The position numbers were made by a program, and so were the translations under genes. A DNA stretch of 64,000 nucleotides from Sipunculus nudus (lineage: Eukaryota; Annelida; Sipuncula; Golfingiida; Sipunculidae), in assembly GCA_026874595.1 (NCBI GenBank), contig CM049317.1:74098618-74162617 (forward strand), read 5' to 3'. The notes under the pieces were generated by a model. The model made no database searches and was not told the DNA's origin. It saw only the letters and a list, made by a program, of their open reading frames with translations. This document shows, piece by piece, positions 36,061-48,126 of the stretch. Position 1 is the stretch's first letter, and every line of letters starts with the position of its first letter.

Positions 36061-36225
36061 CTTCTCATTTTGTCCATATTCCTCTGACTCGTTTATCTGT
36101 CTGCTTCTCTTGGCCTCATTCTTTTGACTCATGTATCTGTCTGCATCTTCAGTCCACATTCTTTTGACTCGTGTATATGTCTGCTCATTTTGTCCACATT
36201 CTGTTGATTCGTGTATCTGTCTGCT
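36061..36225 (+). repeat. 40-bp minisatellite (four copies)
   Basis: The block 'gactcgtgtatctgtctgc' recurs at 36086, 36126, 36166 and 36206, exactly 40 bp apart. The intervening sequence varies around 'ttttgtccacattc'. It is pyrimidine-rich. Confidence 0.85.
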
Positions 36226-36229
36226 AATT

Positions 36230-38960
36230 TGTCTTCTATATCTGTGTCACATCTTAAGCTTGTTGTCTTGTTCTATGCCTGTTTTATCTATAAGCCTGTG
36301 TCCCGAATTCTCGTCCTGTTTCTTGTGTAACTCTTCGTCTCTTCGGTCCCTACTTCGTGTCTGTGCGTCTTTTCCTTCTGAAATGGTACATTTTCTTGTA
36401 ATGATTATTCAAACCTGATTTATTTATTCTCCAAATATAAAATAAAACAGAAATACTGAAAGAACTGGCCATCGGGAAGGTATGAATGACGTTCTAACCA
36501 CTACGCTCCTGTATCAACCCAATGAGAGCTGGATGTCCCGGCTTTGAAACTTGGAGCTGGATGCACAATGCGATCCTACGCTCTCATTGGTCAGATTACA
36601 GGTGCCTGCACTATGCCAGTCTGCTATTGAAACCCAGGGAATTTTGCTATATACAAACCAACAAAAGGAGATACAAACGACTGTACTATAAAACCGCTGT
36701 GTGCATGCGCAGTATACACAATCACGTGACTTGTAAGTACTAGGTTTACATTCTGGTATCACTGATGACGTCATAGGCACCTGGTTTACCTTTTCACTCA
36801 GATCGTTCTGGCCTGCACATTAACCCCTCACCCCTCTTAGGTTCTTGAGGAGGCCGCTGTCGTCAGTGACAATCTATCTGTTTATCACTCAGGGACTTGA
36901 GGCACCTGTCTGTGTGATAAGCACGGACGGTCTGCCCGGGATGATTCGATGACATGTCGTCAGTGACATGTGGGGAAGACCTTGGCTGGGACAACACCCT
37001 AACGACACGTAACATTACGAGTGTCTGTCTTTTACGACTCTAGAAATAACCAATATTTTATTCGGGGTAATAAAAAAGGTATAACTGAACCCAGTTTTTA
37101 TATAGTGTCCAGAAAAAATTCATTCTTCAGATGATTTTTACAAGAAGGAAATCATTACCGTGTTTACAAAAACAATCAAGTGGATCAATTTAGTTCCTGT
37201 CTGTGACACGATGCAAATCTGTTATAAACTAATATTGTCCTGATGACAAAACAAAACACCAGGTCTGATTTGTAAATATAATAGCTTTACTTAAAATTCG
37301 GAAAATGGTCATATCTCCACTAGGTTTCGAGAGGAATTATGTTTTACTCTTGGTTATTTCGTATGTAAATAAACACCTTTCCGCATACTGATTACACCAT
37401 TCAGAGCAACAATCCACTAACATTTAGAGGTAATTAGAATGACCATAATATGTTTTGAATTCAAAGGCCTCTATTCCATATTTGCATATTATCATAATAG
37501 AATTATTTTATGAGTATTAATGGGTGGCTTTGCCAGGTAGGCGTACACAGTACAGTATGAGGAGAATCATCCTGGTGGAGGTTCGTTGTCTCTGACTGCG
37601 TTTTGTTCAGATAAAAGTCACATTTCATGAATGTCTGTGGGTGCCGGAAAATCTCCAGGTGTCTAAAACAAATCAGACGATATCAGAAATCAGTCTATCT
37701 TATCTGGCTACGCATGGTGGCAGCACTCGGGGGACCTGAGGTAGCTGTGTACGAGACAAGCACGGACGGTCTACCCGGGGTGACCCGATGACGGTACAAG
37801 AGGGTTTAATGTCTATGTTTAAGCTCTTGAGTAAAGTCCGCGCTGGCGGTTTCTGGTGACATCTAGAAAAATGCACACCCAGGAGGATACCACCAGACAC
37901 ACAACCCCCATCGTCCTGAGCTATTGGAGCTTTCTGTAGTAAAGGGAGATCGGTATTTCGGCAAACAAATCTTTATTAAATGAATATCTAATCTGGTCAC
38001 TTCTGTCGGCCCCGAAAATGTGGTCGTTTCAGTTGCGTCTTTATAAAATTCCAACCGATTTAACAGACTGGTATCCTAACGAAGGGGGCGGGGCAATTTT
38101 GTTGGAGAAAGTATAACTGATTTATTCAGTTCAGGAAAGTGTCATGGCTTATGATATCCCCAACTCCATTAATTTTTTCTCTGAGAATTCCAACATTTTG
38201 AAAACCATCAGTTAAATTTTCTATTAAATGGCTCTTGTGTACGCGGTGCAAATCAGTGTAGTGAAATTAGACTGTTCATAGCACCATACTTCACAGCTGC
38301 ATGAATATTTTCAAGGATGTCTTATAATTTGCTCATTATAACTAATATTCTCACTCGGTTGACCAGGAATAATATGCTGCGCTCACTTAACCAAACTCTA
38401 TGTCGTTATAACCATTATCAACGTATATAACAAGGGCCCGTTGTCTCTGATTACGTATATCAGGACTTCAGGTTATCCACGGATTATTCCGCCTAAACAC
38501 ACGGCCGTGTATCTATTCAGGTCATCTAATCATACTTTCAGATTCTTCCTGGGAATACTGTACCGGGGCTGCTGATCGGCTCAGCTTCACCTAATCATTC
38601 TTCATACCACTTCATATTACAACTTTGCTATCTAACATCTGTTAAAAAACTGGTATTTTGAACAACTTTAAACCTAAATCCTGATATAAAATCTTCTCCT
38701 GAAATATTTTTACTTAATCGAAATGAAAATAAGGCAGAAAACTGCGGCTTTTGTATCTCCTTTTCACACAATCCGCCTGGAATACAGAGAAGCCAAAATA
38801 GCACAACCGCCATCCCACCACCACCGACCACCCCGACTTGAGCATGAAAGAGCATTTGTTTTGCCACATTAAAAAAATGACCGGTATCGTCAATTTTGTT
38901 TAAGATTATGCGAAGCATATATAACATAAAACAGAGTCAATTTAACAATGTCATCTTGCA
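36230..38960. other. Gene-free stretch with small repeats
   Basis: It contains a possible SINE head on the minus strand near 36.49-36.51 kb (see findings). It also contains a diverged duplication ~839 bp apart, with 'cacggacggtct' at 36922 and 37761 followed by similar 'cccggg...cgatgac'. No gene could be supported. Confidence 0.4.
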
Positions 38961-38969
38961 TAATGGCTA

Positions 38970-39070
38970 GAACCAATCACAGCAAGGCAACCCATTCACT
39001 GCGCTGTTTCAGTTTCATGTGACCCCGGCCTGTGTGCATATATAACACCATTTGATCTAAGGAGCTAGCA
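38970..39070 (+). promoter_or_regulatory. Possible TATA/CCAAT promoter (weak)
   Basis: CCAATC lies at ~38973 and CATATATAAC at ~39038-39047 on the plus strand, about 65 bp apart. No coding exon could be found downstream, and such motifs are common by chance in AT-rich DNA. Confidence 0.15.
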
Positions 39071-39411
39071 CCCAGCAAATTAGTAAGGTTAGAGTGTTAT
39101 ACCATCACAGGTCAGATCAAGGAACACGGAAGATTAAGTCCAAATGATGAACCGAAAAGGGAGATTTACCATATATTTGCTGAGCATACGTAGCAAAATC
39201 AAAGATCGGGATCCCAGGATTATTCTGGATCTTGTGTTCCAGACATTTTTGCGGAGGTATAAATGTGGTCTCCTGGTACTTTTTAGGTTTTTTTTTCATT
39301 TGTTGTCATGTTATTAGTTTTAAATTAATAACCAATTATTTGATTAATTTCAGGCGTAATATATCATCTGTATAACTGAAGTAGGCATTGTCCAAGACCA
39401 TCCTGTCCCGC

Positions 39412-39504
39412 TTCATATTTTCCATGATATGATACTCCGTTGATATTTTCCATGATATGATACTCCGTTGATATTTTCCATGATATGATACTCCGTTGAT
39501 ATTT
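39412..39504 (+). repeat. 28-bp tandem repeat (three copies)
   Basis: Three near-identical copies of a 28-bp unit containing 'ttttccatgatatgatactc', with a partial fourth ('ttgatattt') at the end. The identity suggests recent amplification. Confidence 0.95.
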
Positions 39505-39509
39505 AAACA

Positions 39510-40240
39510 TTTCTTCTTCAAACATTTATGCTTTCCGGCGCAGCTGCAGCTGTATATATCTCAAATGACATTTAACCAAGCATTCTTCAGGGTTTTATCG
39601 TTTTCTTTGCATTTCGAATTTGTGACAATACCGTAATCACCATAAAACAAAGAGGATAAAAAAAGTATTAGTATGAACTGGTTAATTCTCAGGTTCGTCG
39701 CGTCTAAATCAATCACAACATGCAAGAAAATAATGCAGGTATTGTATTTTATGAACAAGTTCATGATATTCTCATCACAATTAATGAAGAAAAAGAAGTG
39801 AATCTATAATCACAATATTCGTTCTCCTTTTAGTTTTCCAAACGTGTTATACGTGGCTCTTCTTTGTAACTTGCAGCAATAAGTTTTTCCAATAATAAGT
39901 CACGCGCAATACTATTAAATTATGGTTCTAGTCTAGACCGGTCACTCCGCAACAATTTTTGCAGAGTTGTCACTTAGGCAGCCAGGCCTTTGATATATTA
40001 AACTTGTCTCTAGTCACCGCCTGTGCTTAACTCCTTCTGCGCCATAATGTTCGTGCCGTTGATCAGTAATTGCCTTGACATACGATATTCAAACTTTCAT
40101 AAGGGCACTGCCCATCCTTTCGTCTGTCTGTTCTACCACCAGCTGACTGGTCTAGCCTTTCAGTTAGCCATGGCTTTAGGAATCTAACTTAATTATACAA
40201 ATAGGAATTATATTATGGAATCATGAGTGAAATAAATTTC
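39510..40240. other. Gene-free stretch
   Basis: AT-rich. No exon, RNA gene or element end was recognised. Confidence 0.45.
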
Positions 40241-40244
40241 TTCC

Positions 40245-40245
<1 letters not shown>

Positions 40246-40287
<42 letters not shown>

Positions 40288-40345
40288 TATTATTATTATT
40301 ATTATTAATAATAATATAATTATTATTTGTTGTAGTTGTTATAAT
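40246..40345. repeat. (AAT)n / (ATT)n microsatellite with inverted halves
   Basis: An AAT tract is followed directly by an ATT tract, so the two halves can pair as a long AU-rich hairpin. Similar imperfect AAT/ATT sequence continues to ~40460. Confidence 0.9.
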
Positions 40346-40609
40346 AATAACAATTAATATTATAATCATTTATAGTAGTAATCATAATAATGATATGATA
40401 ATATTATTAATATCGAAAATGATTTATATATAAATATTTAATTATTATTATTAATATAATCTCTGTGTATAATAAGCTCAAAATTTTGTAAGAATAAATA
40501 TGAGTAACCACATCCCCAGCTACAATGACTTGACATCAGAGTAGTTTTGTGTGATTTTAATATTGATATGTTTGCAGTTTTCTTATAACAGCTACAACTG
40601 AGCAAGCCA

Positions 40610-40611
<2 letters not shown>

Positions 40612-40660
<49 letters not shown>
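40612..40660. repeat. (TA)n microsatellite
   Basis: About 24 uninterrupted TA units, followed by 'cataaacaaa' steps. Confidence 0.95.
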
Positions 40661-40663
<3 letters not shown>

Positions 40664-40679
40664 AACAAAACATATACAT

Positions 40680-41170
40680 AAACAAATATACATAAACATA
40701 ACATCAACATGGAACAAATGAAAAAATAGCTGCTGGTCATAGATAAATAAGTGATTAATAAATCGCACAGCTTAATTAGGCTTAATTAAGTGACTAACCA
40801 GTATAATAACTGGCTACAGGTTAACCTCGAGTCAAGGTCGGCTTGGAGTTAACATTCACATGTTTGCCATACTGCAGTGATATGAGTTCTCGCCAATATG
40901 ATGTGTACCGGCCGTACAGTACAGTGTATCGTCCCACGGTGAGGAGTATGGTACATGTTGTACTGGGCCGTGCCACTGCCACAATCGATGCCACGGTCAA
41001 CTCTGGCCCAGTGGCAAATACTAAGTAAACTCATGGAATCGAACCATTATTGTAGTATATGTTTGAGTTACCTTGTATTTATTCGTGCTCATCTATACAC
41101 TAACAGCTACATGAATGTATGCTCTAAATTAGACATCTTGCTGCATATGAATACTGCTTCCACCTCCATT
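40680..41170. other. Gene-free stretch
   Basis: A GC-richer patch at 40890-41030 is open in frames on both strands, with about 60 codons each. Neither has splice or homology support that I can see. Confidence 0.4.
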
Positions 41171-41208
41171 AACAGGGGCGGATCCGGATCTAATGTTTCA
41201 TAATGGAT

Positions 41209-41260
41209 GGGGGGGGGGGGGGGTCTTAACACACACACACACATATATATATATATGTTT
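41209..41260. repeat. Poly-G run and (AC)(AT) microsatellite
   Basis: Fifteen G at 41209-41223 preceded by 'ggggcggatcc', then short AC and AT tracts. The context 'ggggcggatcc ... poly-G' looks like the end of a retroposed element, but I cannot name it. Confidence 0.7.
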
Positions 41261-41269
41261 ATATATTTC

Positions 41270-41610
41270 TATATATATATTTATAATATAAAATAAAATA
41301 AAATATATATAAGTATATCTTAACGACATGATTTAAGTGTTGTTTTAAACTTGTGACTGTTGATGGTTCACGTAAACTTCCCTCCTATTCTTACCCGAAG
41401 CAATATTACTTTGTAGAAGCATTTTGAGATTAGAGTGTCGACAAGCGACTACATGCATCCGCTGAATCGCAAGGGCATGAACTAAGTGAGGCATGCAGTG
41501 TCCCTCACGCGAGAGCCCTCGAAATATGTCGTCAGGGATACCAATGTATTTACCAAATGATATACCAAAGTCATTGGCAGCAGTAGTTTTAGTAGGATCT
41601 TGAATTGTGA
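41270..41610. other. Gene-free stretch
   Basis: Unique AT-rich sequence with nothing recognised, between the poly-G tract and the GGTGGCGCCACC repeats. Confidence 0.45.
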
Positions 41611-41614
41611 TATG

Positions 41615-42410
41615 CTACAAGGTGGCGCCATAAACCATTTTTCAGTCGATACTGGTAAATAAGATGACTGAGAATGAGATACTAGTATATGCCGTTTTCA
41701 CTCAAACTAGACGCTTAAAAAATGATTATAGGTGGCGCCACCAGTCGTGTGTACAAGATTAAGGTATCAAAGATCCATGGACATTCAGATTTGCAGGCCC
41801 GTACATGAAAAGTCTCCTGATGTATGGGCTTTTGTACAAGACAGCAACAACGATTGTAGATGGCGCAACCAGTCTATAGTGTACAAGAAAGCTATCAAAT
41901 ATATATGGGCATTCACACTACAGCAAACTATTCCCGAGATATGTTTGATTTGCATCAAAGTAGACGAATAGATGGGCGCCATACATAAATCTGAGTAGGA
42001 CGCGCCACCAGTCATGTGTTCGAGATAAAGCTATCTAAGATCTATAGACCTGTTAAATTCTGGGCTGATAGGTAATACCACTCCTGAGATATGTGCATGG
42101 ATGTATGCTATGGAATACGATTGTGGATGGCGAATCCCTGTCTTGTTTATTGGATAAAGTATCCAAGATGTATAAACAGTACATCGAACTAGTCTTGAGA
42201 TGATTTTTACCTAAAATAAACGCATGGGTTGACTCGCACTAAACTTAATATAGGTGGCGCCATCAGTCTTGTGTACGAATAAATCTGTCGATGTTCTGTA
42301 GAAATACAATATTTCATTATATCTCATCTTGCCACTGCTGAGATATGTGTGATTTTCACTCAAAACAGACGTACAGTGGACGCCATGCACACACGAAAGT
42401 TCAGAGATCG
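41615..42410 (+). repeat. Second block of the GGTGGCGCCACC repeat family
   Basis: Core variants occur at about 41622, 41732, 41861, 42001, 42124 and 42253, spaced 110-140 bp. The spacer phrases ('gtgtacaagat', 'aaagatc.atggacat', 'ttgcaggcc', 'gagatatgt') match those at 440-990. Copies are about as diverged from each other as the two blocks are. It is non-coding in all frames checked. Confidence 0.6.
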
Positions 42411-42739
42411 TGTCGGATGGGCGGGTAGGTTAGGCACCAGTACACATGGGACCCATTAATGATGCCAAGTTTTAGATAATTCCTTCCAGCAGTTTCAGAG
42501 GAGTTTCCCTCAAAAGAACGCCGCGGCCGCTGCCAAACCCGACTAAAAACTTGGTCGGTTATAATTACATTATGTTCTTTGGTTAAACTGCTGTCGCCTG
42601 GTACCAAAATATTCTCTTTGTACACATAATTTAAGATGTCGAAAAATAGTCACCAAAGAAATCAAAGACCAACTTAAAAACAGTCGACTCCTTTAAACAG
42701 TTGAAATTTCATGTATTAACCGGACTTCCTCTTAACTGA

Positions 42740-42746
42740 AATATAT

Positions 42747-42804
<58 letters not shown>
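42740..42804. repeat. (AT)n microsatellite
   Basis: About 65 bp of AT with one phase slip. Confidence 0.95.
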
Positions 42805-42807
<3 letters not shown>

Positions 42808-42994
42808 ATTTTGTAACCCAAGAAACATGAAACCCGATTAAATCCCGCCACAAATTAACAATCAGCAAAGAAGGATATATAATATTATATTATATATATG
42901 GCTATATATAGATCTAACGAATTTTCTGCAAAATAATCACAGGAACAACCCGCACATCACACATATTTATATTACCTGTACAGCTCTATATCTA

Positions 42995-43174
42995 GGTCTG
43001 CATTACGTCACTCCTGTCTGTTTTTTGTGGTGGTATACATGTATATATGTATATGTACATATGTATATAAGTATATGTATTTATTTATATAAGTATACAT
43101 GTATATATGTATATATTTATATAGGTTTGCATGTAAATAAGTATATATATATATTTTTATATAGATATATATTT

Positions 43175-43209
<35 letters not shown>

Positions 43210-43554
43210 GTATGTGCGGTGGGTAGCCGTGTGAGTTTTGACCATTGCTTCTGCATTTAAGGTGAGTGCGTGTTTGTGTGTATGACATGTATGACTAGCT
43301 CACATGTACGTATCTTTTTTTGTCATTGCGTATGCAATACACCTTATCTTTAATACGTGTCTGTGTGTCTGTGTGTGATATACTGTGTGTACCCGCGTGT
43401 GTTTCGTTATGAGCATTGCCTTTGCCTATATTACCAGGCTGCGTTTACTGCCTTATCCGCGAAGCCCGAGGTCCCAGGTTGACTCGCCGACCGTCCCCCG
43501 GGGCCTGCATTACGTCATTCCTGTCTGTTTCTTGTGGCTTACTGCCTAAGGAAG
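42995..43554 (+). repeat. Low-complexity TA/GT region flanked by a short direct repeat
   Basis: 'ctgcattacgtca.tcctgtctgtt' occurs at ~42999 and ~43505. Between them are a TATG/TATA-rich tract (43030-43206) and GT-rich sequence (43260-43400). The right-hand copy belongs to the dispersed repeat 43450-43554, whose inverted relative lies at 34025-34131. These may be two partial copies of one element. Confidence 0.5.
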
Positions 43555-43822
43555 TCCGTGCCGCTGGAATTCCATTTGCTTAACTCTTCTAACCACGTCA
43601 GTTTATTATCTATCAGAAACGTTGTGTATTGCATGTCTAGTGATCTGTATGTTTTACCTTACAGTTTATGTCAATAAACATATATATGCGGTGGTGAGTG
43701 TTTAATTAGCAATGGGAATTGTTATAGATTTTATATAAGGATAGAAATTAAACTCCTAAAATAGTTTGGGGAATAAGGTATCCAACGTAGTCAGTTTTTT
43801 TAGCAAGAGTAAAGAAATAATT

Positions 43823-43875
<53 letters not shown>

Positions 43876-43890
43876 TAATAATAATAATAA
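43823..43890. repeat. (AAT)n microsatellite
   Basis: About 22 AAT units with one AAA interruption. It gives a spurious poly-Asn frame. Confidence 0.95.
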
Positions 43891-43894
43891 CAAT

Positions 43895-44825
43895 TATAAG
43901 GCTATTATTGTTATTATTATGAACTCAAAATTAATTATAATAATAATATTCATAATGTATCTCCATCATAATATTTTTGAGACTGCGGCCATTATTTTCT
44001 ACACCGTACGAAGAAGCGCCAAAGCCTAAATACACATAGCTTGTACAATTGATGCAGAATGCGAGGCGTTATAAAATCGAATTTTAAAACACAAAGTACG
44101 TTAAATCTCAGACGCAGGTTTAAACGAAAGTACTCATACCGGAATAAAACATGATATCTACAAGGCCAAAGGATTTTGATGGTATAATCCAGAAATCCAA
44201 GCCGGACACTAAATTTATTATTCACAGAAAAATGAAGGATATTTCATCTTTGTCCGGTGTTCGCTCTTTTCATTCGATGGACCTGTAACGTTTGCGACAG
44301 GCAGGGGCCACACATGTATAAACATCACAGGATAACCTTTGTGATAGCATTTGGGTTTTAGTTCTGGTGGTCCTTCGGGAACCATGGAGCTTTGTCAGCT
44401 GATCCATGCGGAACATCCATAATGCATCGGGCTTACTTTTAGTTATGGATTAGCATGCCACTAATGTAATAGGTGTGCTTCAATTTCGTGCAGTTTTTTT
44501 TCCTCTGAGGGCAATGGGCATAGGAATCTTTGTACATTAGGAAATCGCTTAAGTGGTCTTCTTTGAAGATTGACTTTCGAAAACATTTAATTTATAAAGC
44601 ATCTTTTACCGTGGAGACGGAAAGCAGTTTGCTAATTATACACGAGCAAGGGTCAAAGATGGAGGGTAGATCTGTCAAACCCCGGGCCTCTATCTAAGAA
44701 TAATACAATAATACATTACAAGATAAATCTCGCTTAAACTGCACTTACGGGGCCACTTAACGTAGCTGCGTTAGCCAGATGGTTTCACTTAGACTTTTGC
44801 ATCATGTTATAAAAGGTCAGACAGT
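43895..44825. other. Gene-free stretch before the 34-bp array
   Basis: No gene was supported. Unique sequence runs up to the array edge at ~44830. Confidence 0.45.
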
Positions 44826-44831
44826 GAGAGT

Positions 44832-46760
44832 ATAGAGGTGGTCCTGACAGGGGGGTGATACCGATACAGGGGTGGTCCTGATATAGGGGTGTTCTTTATA
44901 GAGGGGTGGTCCTGATAGCGGGCCGATCTTGATAGAGGGGTGGTCCTGATATAGGGGTGTTCTTTATAGAGGGGTTAATCTGATAGCGGGCCAAACGTGA
45001 TAGAGGGGTGATCCTGATAGAGGCGTGTTCTTTATAGAGGGGTGGTCCTGATAGAGGCGTGTTCTTAATAGAGGGGTGATCCTGATGGAGGCGTGTTCTT
45101 TATAGAGGGGTGGTCCTGATAGAGGCGTGTTCTTTATAGAGGGGTGGTCCTGATAGAGGCGTGTTCTTTATAGAGGGGTGGTCCTGATAGAGGCGTGTTC
45201 TTTATAGAGGGGTGGTCCTGATAGAGGCGTGTTCTTTATAGAGGGGTGGTCCTGATAGAGGCGTGTTCTTTATAGAGGGGTGGTCCTGATAGAGGCGTGT
45301 TCTTAATAGAGGGGTGATCCTGATGGAGGCGTGTTCTTTATAGAGGGGTGGTCCTGATAGAGGCGTGTTCTTTATAGAGGGGTGGTCCTGATAGAGGCGT
45401 GTTCTTTATAGAGGGGTGATCCTGATAGAGGCGTGTTCTTTATAGAGGGGTGGTCCTGATAGAGGCGTGTTCTTTATAGAGGGCTGGTCCTTATAGCGGG
45501 CCGATCTTGATAGGATGGTCCTGACAGAGGAGTGGTCCTGATAGCGGGCCGATCTTGATAGAGGGGTGGTCCTGATATAGGGGTGTTCTTTATAGAGGGG
45601 TTAATCTGATAGCGGGCCAAACGTGATAGAGGGGTGATCCTGATGGAGACGTGCTCTTTATAGAGGGGTGGTCCTGATAGAGGCGTGTTCTTTATAGAAG
45701 GGTGGTCCTGATAGAGGCGTGTTCTTTATAGAGGGGTGGTCCTGATAGAGGCGTGTTCTTTATAGAGGGCTGGTCCTTATAGCGGGCCGATCTTGATAGA
45801 AGGATGGTCCTGACAGAGGAGTGGTCCTGATAGCGGGCCGATCTTGATAGAGAGGTGGTCCTGATATAGGGGTGTTCTTTATAGAGGGGTTAATCTGATA
45901 GCGGGCCAAACGTGATAGAGGGGTGATCCTGATTGAGACGTGCTCTTTATAGAGGGGTGGTCCTGATAGAGACGTGCTCTTTATAGAGGGGTGGTCCTGA
46001 TGGAGGCGTGTTCTTTATAGAGGGGTGGTCCTGATAGAGGCGTGTTCTTTATAGAGGGGTGGTCCTGATAGAGGCGTGTTCTTCATAGAGGGGTGGTCCT
46101 GATAGAGGCGTTTTCTTTATAGAGGGCTGGTCCTTATAGCGGGCCGATCTTGATAGAAGGATGGTCCTGACAGAGGAGTGGTCCTGATAGCGGGCCAGCC
46201 CTGATAGAGGGGTGGTCCTGATATAGGGGTGTTCTTTATAGAGGGGTTAATCTGATAGCGGGCCAAACGTGATAGAGGGGTGATCCTGATGGAGACGTGC
46301 TCTTTATAGAGGGGTGGTCCTGATAGAGGCGTGTTCTTTATAGAGGGGTGGTCCTGATAGAGGCGTGTTCTTTATAGAGGGGTGGTCCTGATAGAGGCGT
46401 GTTCTTTATAGAGGGCTGGTCCTTATAGCGGGCCGATCTTGATAGAAGGATGGTCCTGACAGAGGAGTGGTCCTGATAGCGGGCCGATCTTGATAGAGGG
46501 GTGGTCCTGATATAGGGGTGTTCTTTATAGAGGGGTTAATCTGATAGCGGGCCAATCGTGATAGAGGGGTGATCCTGATGGAGACGTGTTCTTTAGAGAG
46601 GGCTGGTCCTGATAGCGGGCCGATCTTGATAGAAGGGTGGTCCTGATAGCAGGCCGATCTTATTCGAGGGGTTTTCCTGATAGAGGCGTGTTCTCTATAG
46701 AAGGGTGGTCATGATAGAAGGGTTAATCTGATAGCGGGCCAATCGTGATAGAGGGGTGAT
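44832..46760 (+). repeat. 17-bp-variant domain at the array edge
   Basis: The block 'gcgggccaaacg' or 'gcgggccaatcg' recurs at offsets of 626, 289, 357, 289 and 187 bp. Four of these are exact multiples of 17 and three of those are odd multiples, so the exchange unit here was the 17-mer rather than the 34-mer. This domain keeps more sequence types than the interior. Confidence 0.85.
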
Positions 46761-48126
46761 CCTGATGGAGGCGTGTTCTGTATAGAGGGGTGGTCCTGAT
46801 AGAGGCGTGTTCTTTATAGAGGGGTGGTCCTTATAGAGGCGTGTTCTTTATAGAGGGCTGGTCCTGATAGAGGCGTGTACTTTATAGAGGGGTGGTCCTG
46901 ATAGAGGCGTGTTCTTAATAGAGGGGTGGTCCTGAATGAGGCGTGTTCTTTATAGAGGGGTGGTCCTGATAGAGGCGTGTTCTTTATAGAGGGGTGGTCC
47001 TGATAGAGGCGTGTTTATTATAGAGGATGATCCTGATAGAGGCGTGTTCTTTATAGAGGGGTGGTCCTGATAGAGGCGTGTTCTTTATAGAGGGGTGGTC
47101 CTGATAGATGCGTGTTTATTATAGAGGGGTGGTCCTGATAGAGGCGTGTTCTTTATAGAGGGGTGGTCCTGATAGAGGCGTGTTCTTTATAGAGGGGTGA
47201 TCCTGATGGAGGCGTGTTCTTTATAGAGGGGTGGTCCTGATAGAGGCGTGTTCTTTATAGAGGGGTGGTCCTGATATAGGCGTGTTCTTTATAGAGGGGT
47301 GATCCTGATGGAGGCGTGTTCTTTATAGAGGGGTGGTCGAGATAGAGGCGTGTTTATTATAGAGGGGTGGTCCTGATAGAGGCGTGTTCTTTATAGAGGG
47401 GTGATCCTGATGGAGGCGTGTTCTTTATAGAGGGGTGATCCTGATGGAGGCGTGTTCTTTATAGAGGGGTGGTCCTGATAGAGGCGTGTTTATTATTTAG
47501 GGGTGGTCCTGATAGAGGCGTGTTCTTTATAGAGGGGTGGTCCTGATAGAGGCGTGTTCTTTATAGAGGGGTGGTCCTGATAGAGGCGTGTTCTTTATAG
47601 AGGGGTGGTCCTGAAAGAGGCGTGTTCTTTATAGAGGGGTGGTCCTGATAGAGGCGTGTTCTTTATAGAGGGGTGGTCCTGATAGAGGCGTGTTCTTTAT
47701 AGAGGGGTGGTCCTGATAGAGGCGTGTTCTTTATAGAGGGGTGATCCTGATGGAGGCGTGTTCTTTATAGAGGGGTGGTCCTGATAGAGGCGTGTTCTTT
47801 ATAGAGGGCTGGTCCTGATAGAGGCGTGTTCTTTATAGAGGGGTGGTCCTGATAGAGGCGTGTTCTTTATAGAGGGGTGGTCCTGATAGAGGCGTGTTCT
47901 TTATAGAGGGGTGGTCCTGATAGAGGCGTGTTCTTTATAGAGGGGTGGTCCTGATAGAGGCGTGCTCTTTATAGAGGGGTGGTCCTGATAGAGGCGTGTT
48001 CTTTATAGAGGGGTGGTCCTGATAGAGGCGTGTTCTTTATAGAGGGGTGGTCCTGATAGAGGCGTGTTCTTTATAGAGGGGTGGTCCTGATAGAGGCGTG
48101 TTCTTTATAGAGGGGTGGTCCTGATA

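Noticed and set aside
37700-37900. Small proline-rich minus-strand frame
   Set aside because: It overlaps a diverged duplicated segment (36.9/37.76 kb) and has no coding support.
42401-42625. Open frame on the minus strand across a GC-rich patch with a NotI-type site
   Set aside because: Both strands read open for a similar length and no domain or splice signal is convincing.
43766-44029. Poly-asparagine protein
   Set aside because: It is the translation of an AAT microsatellite.
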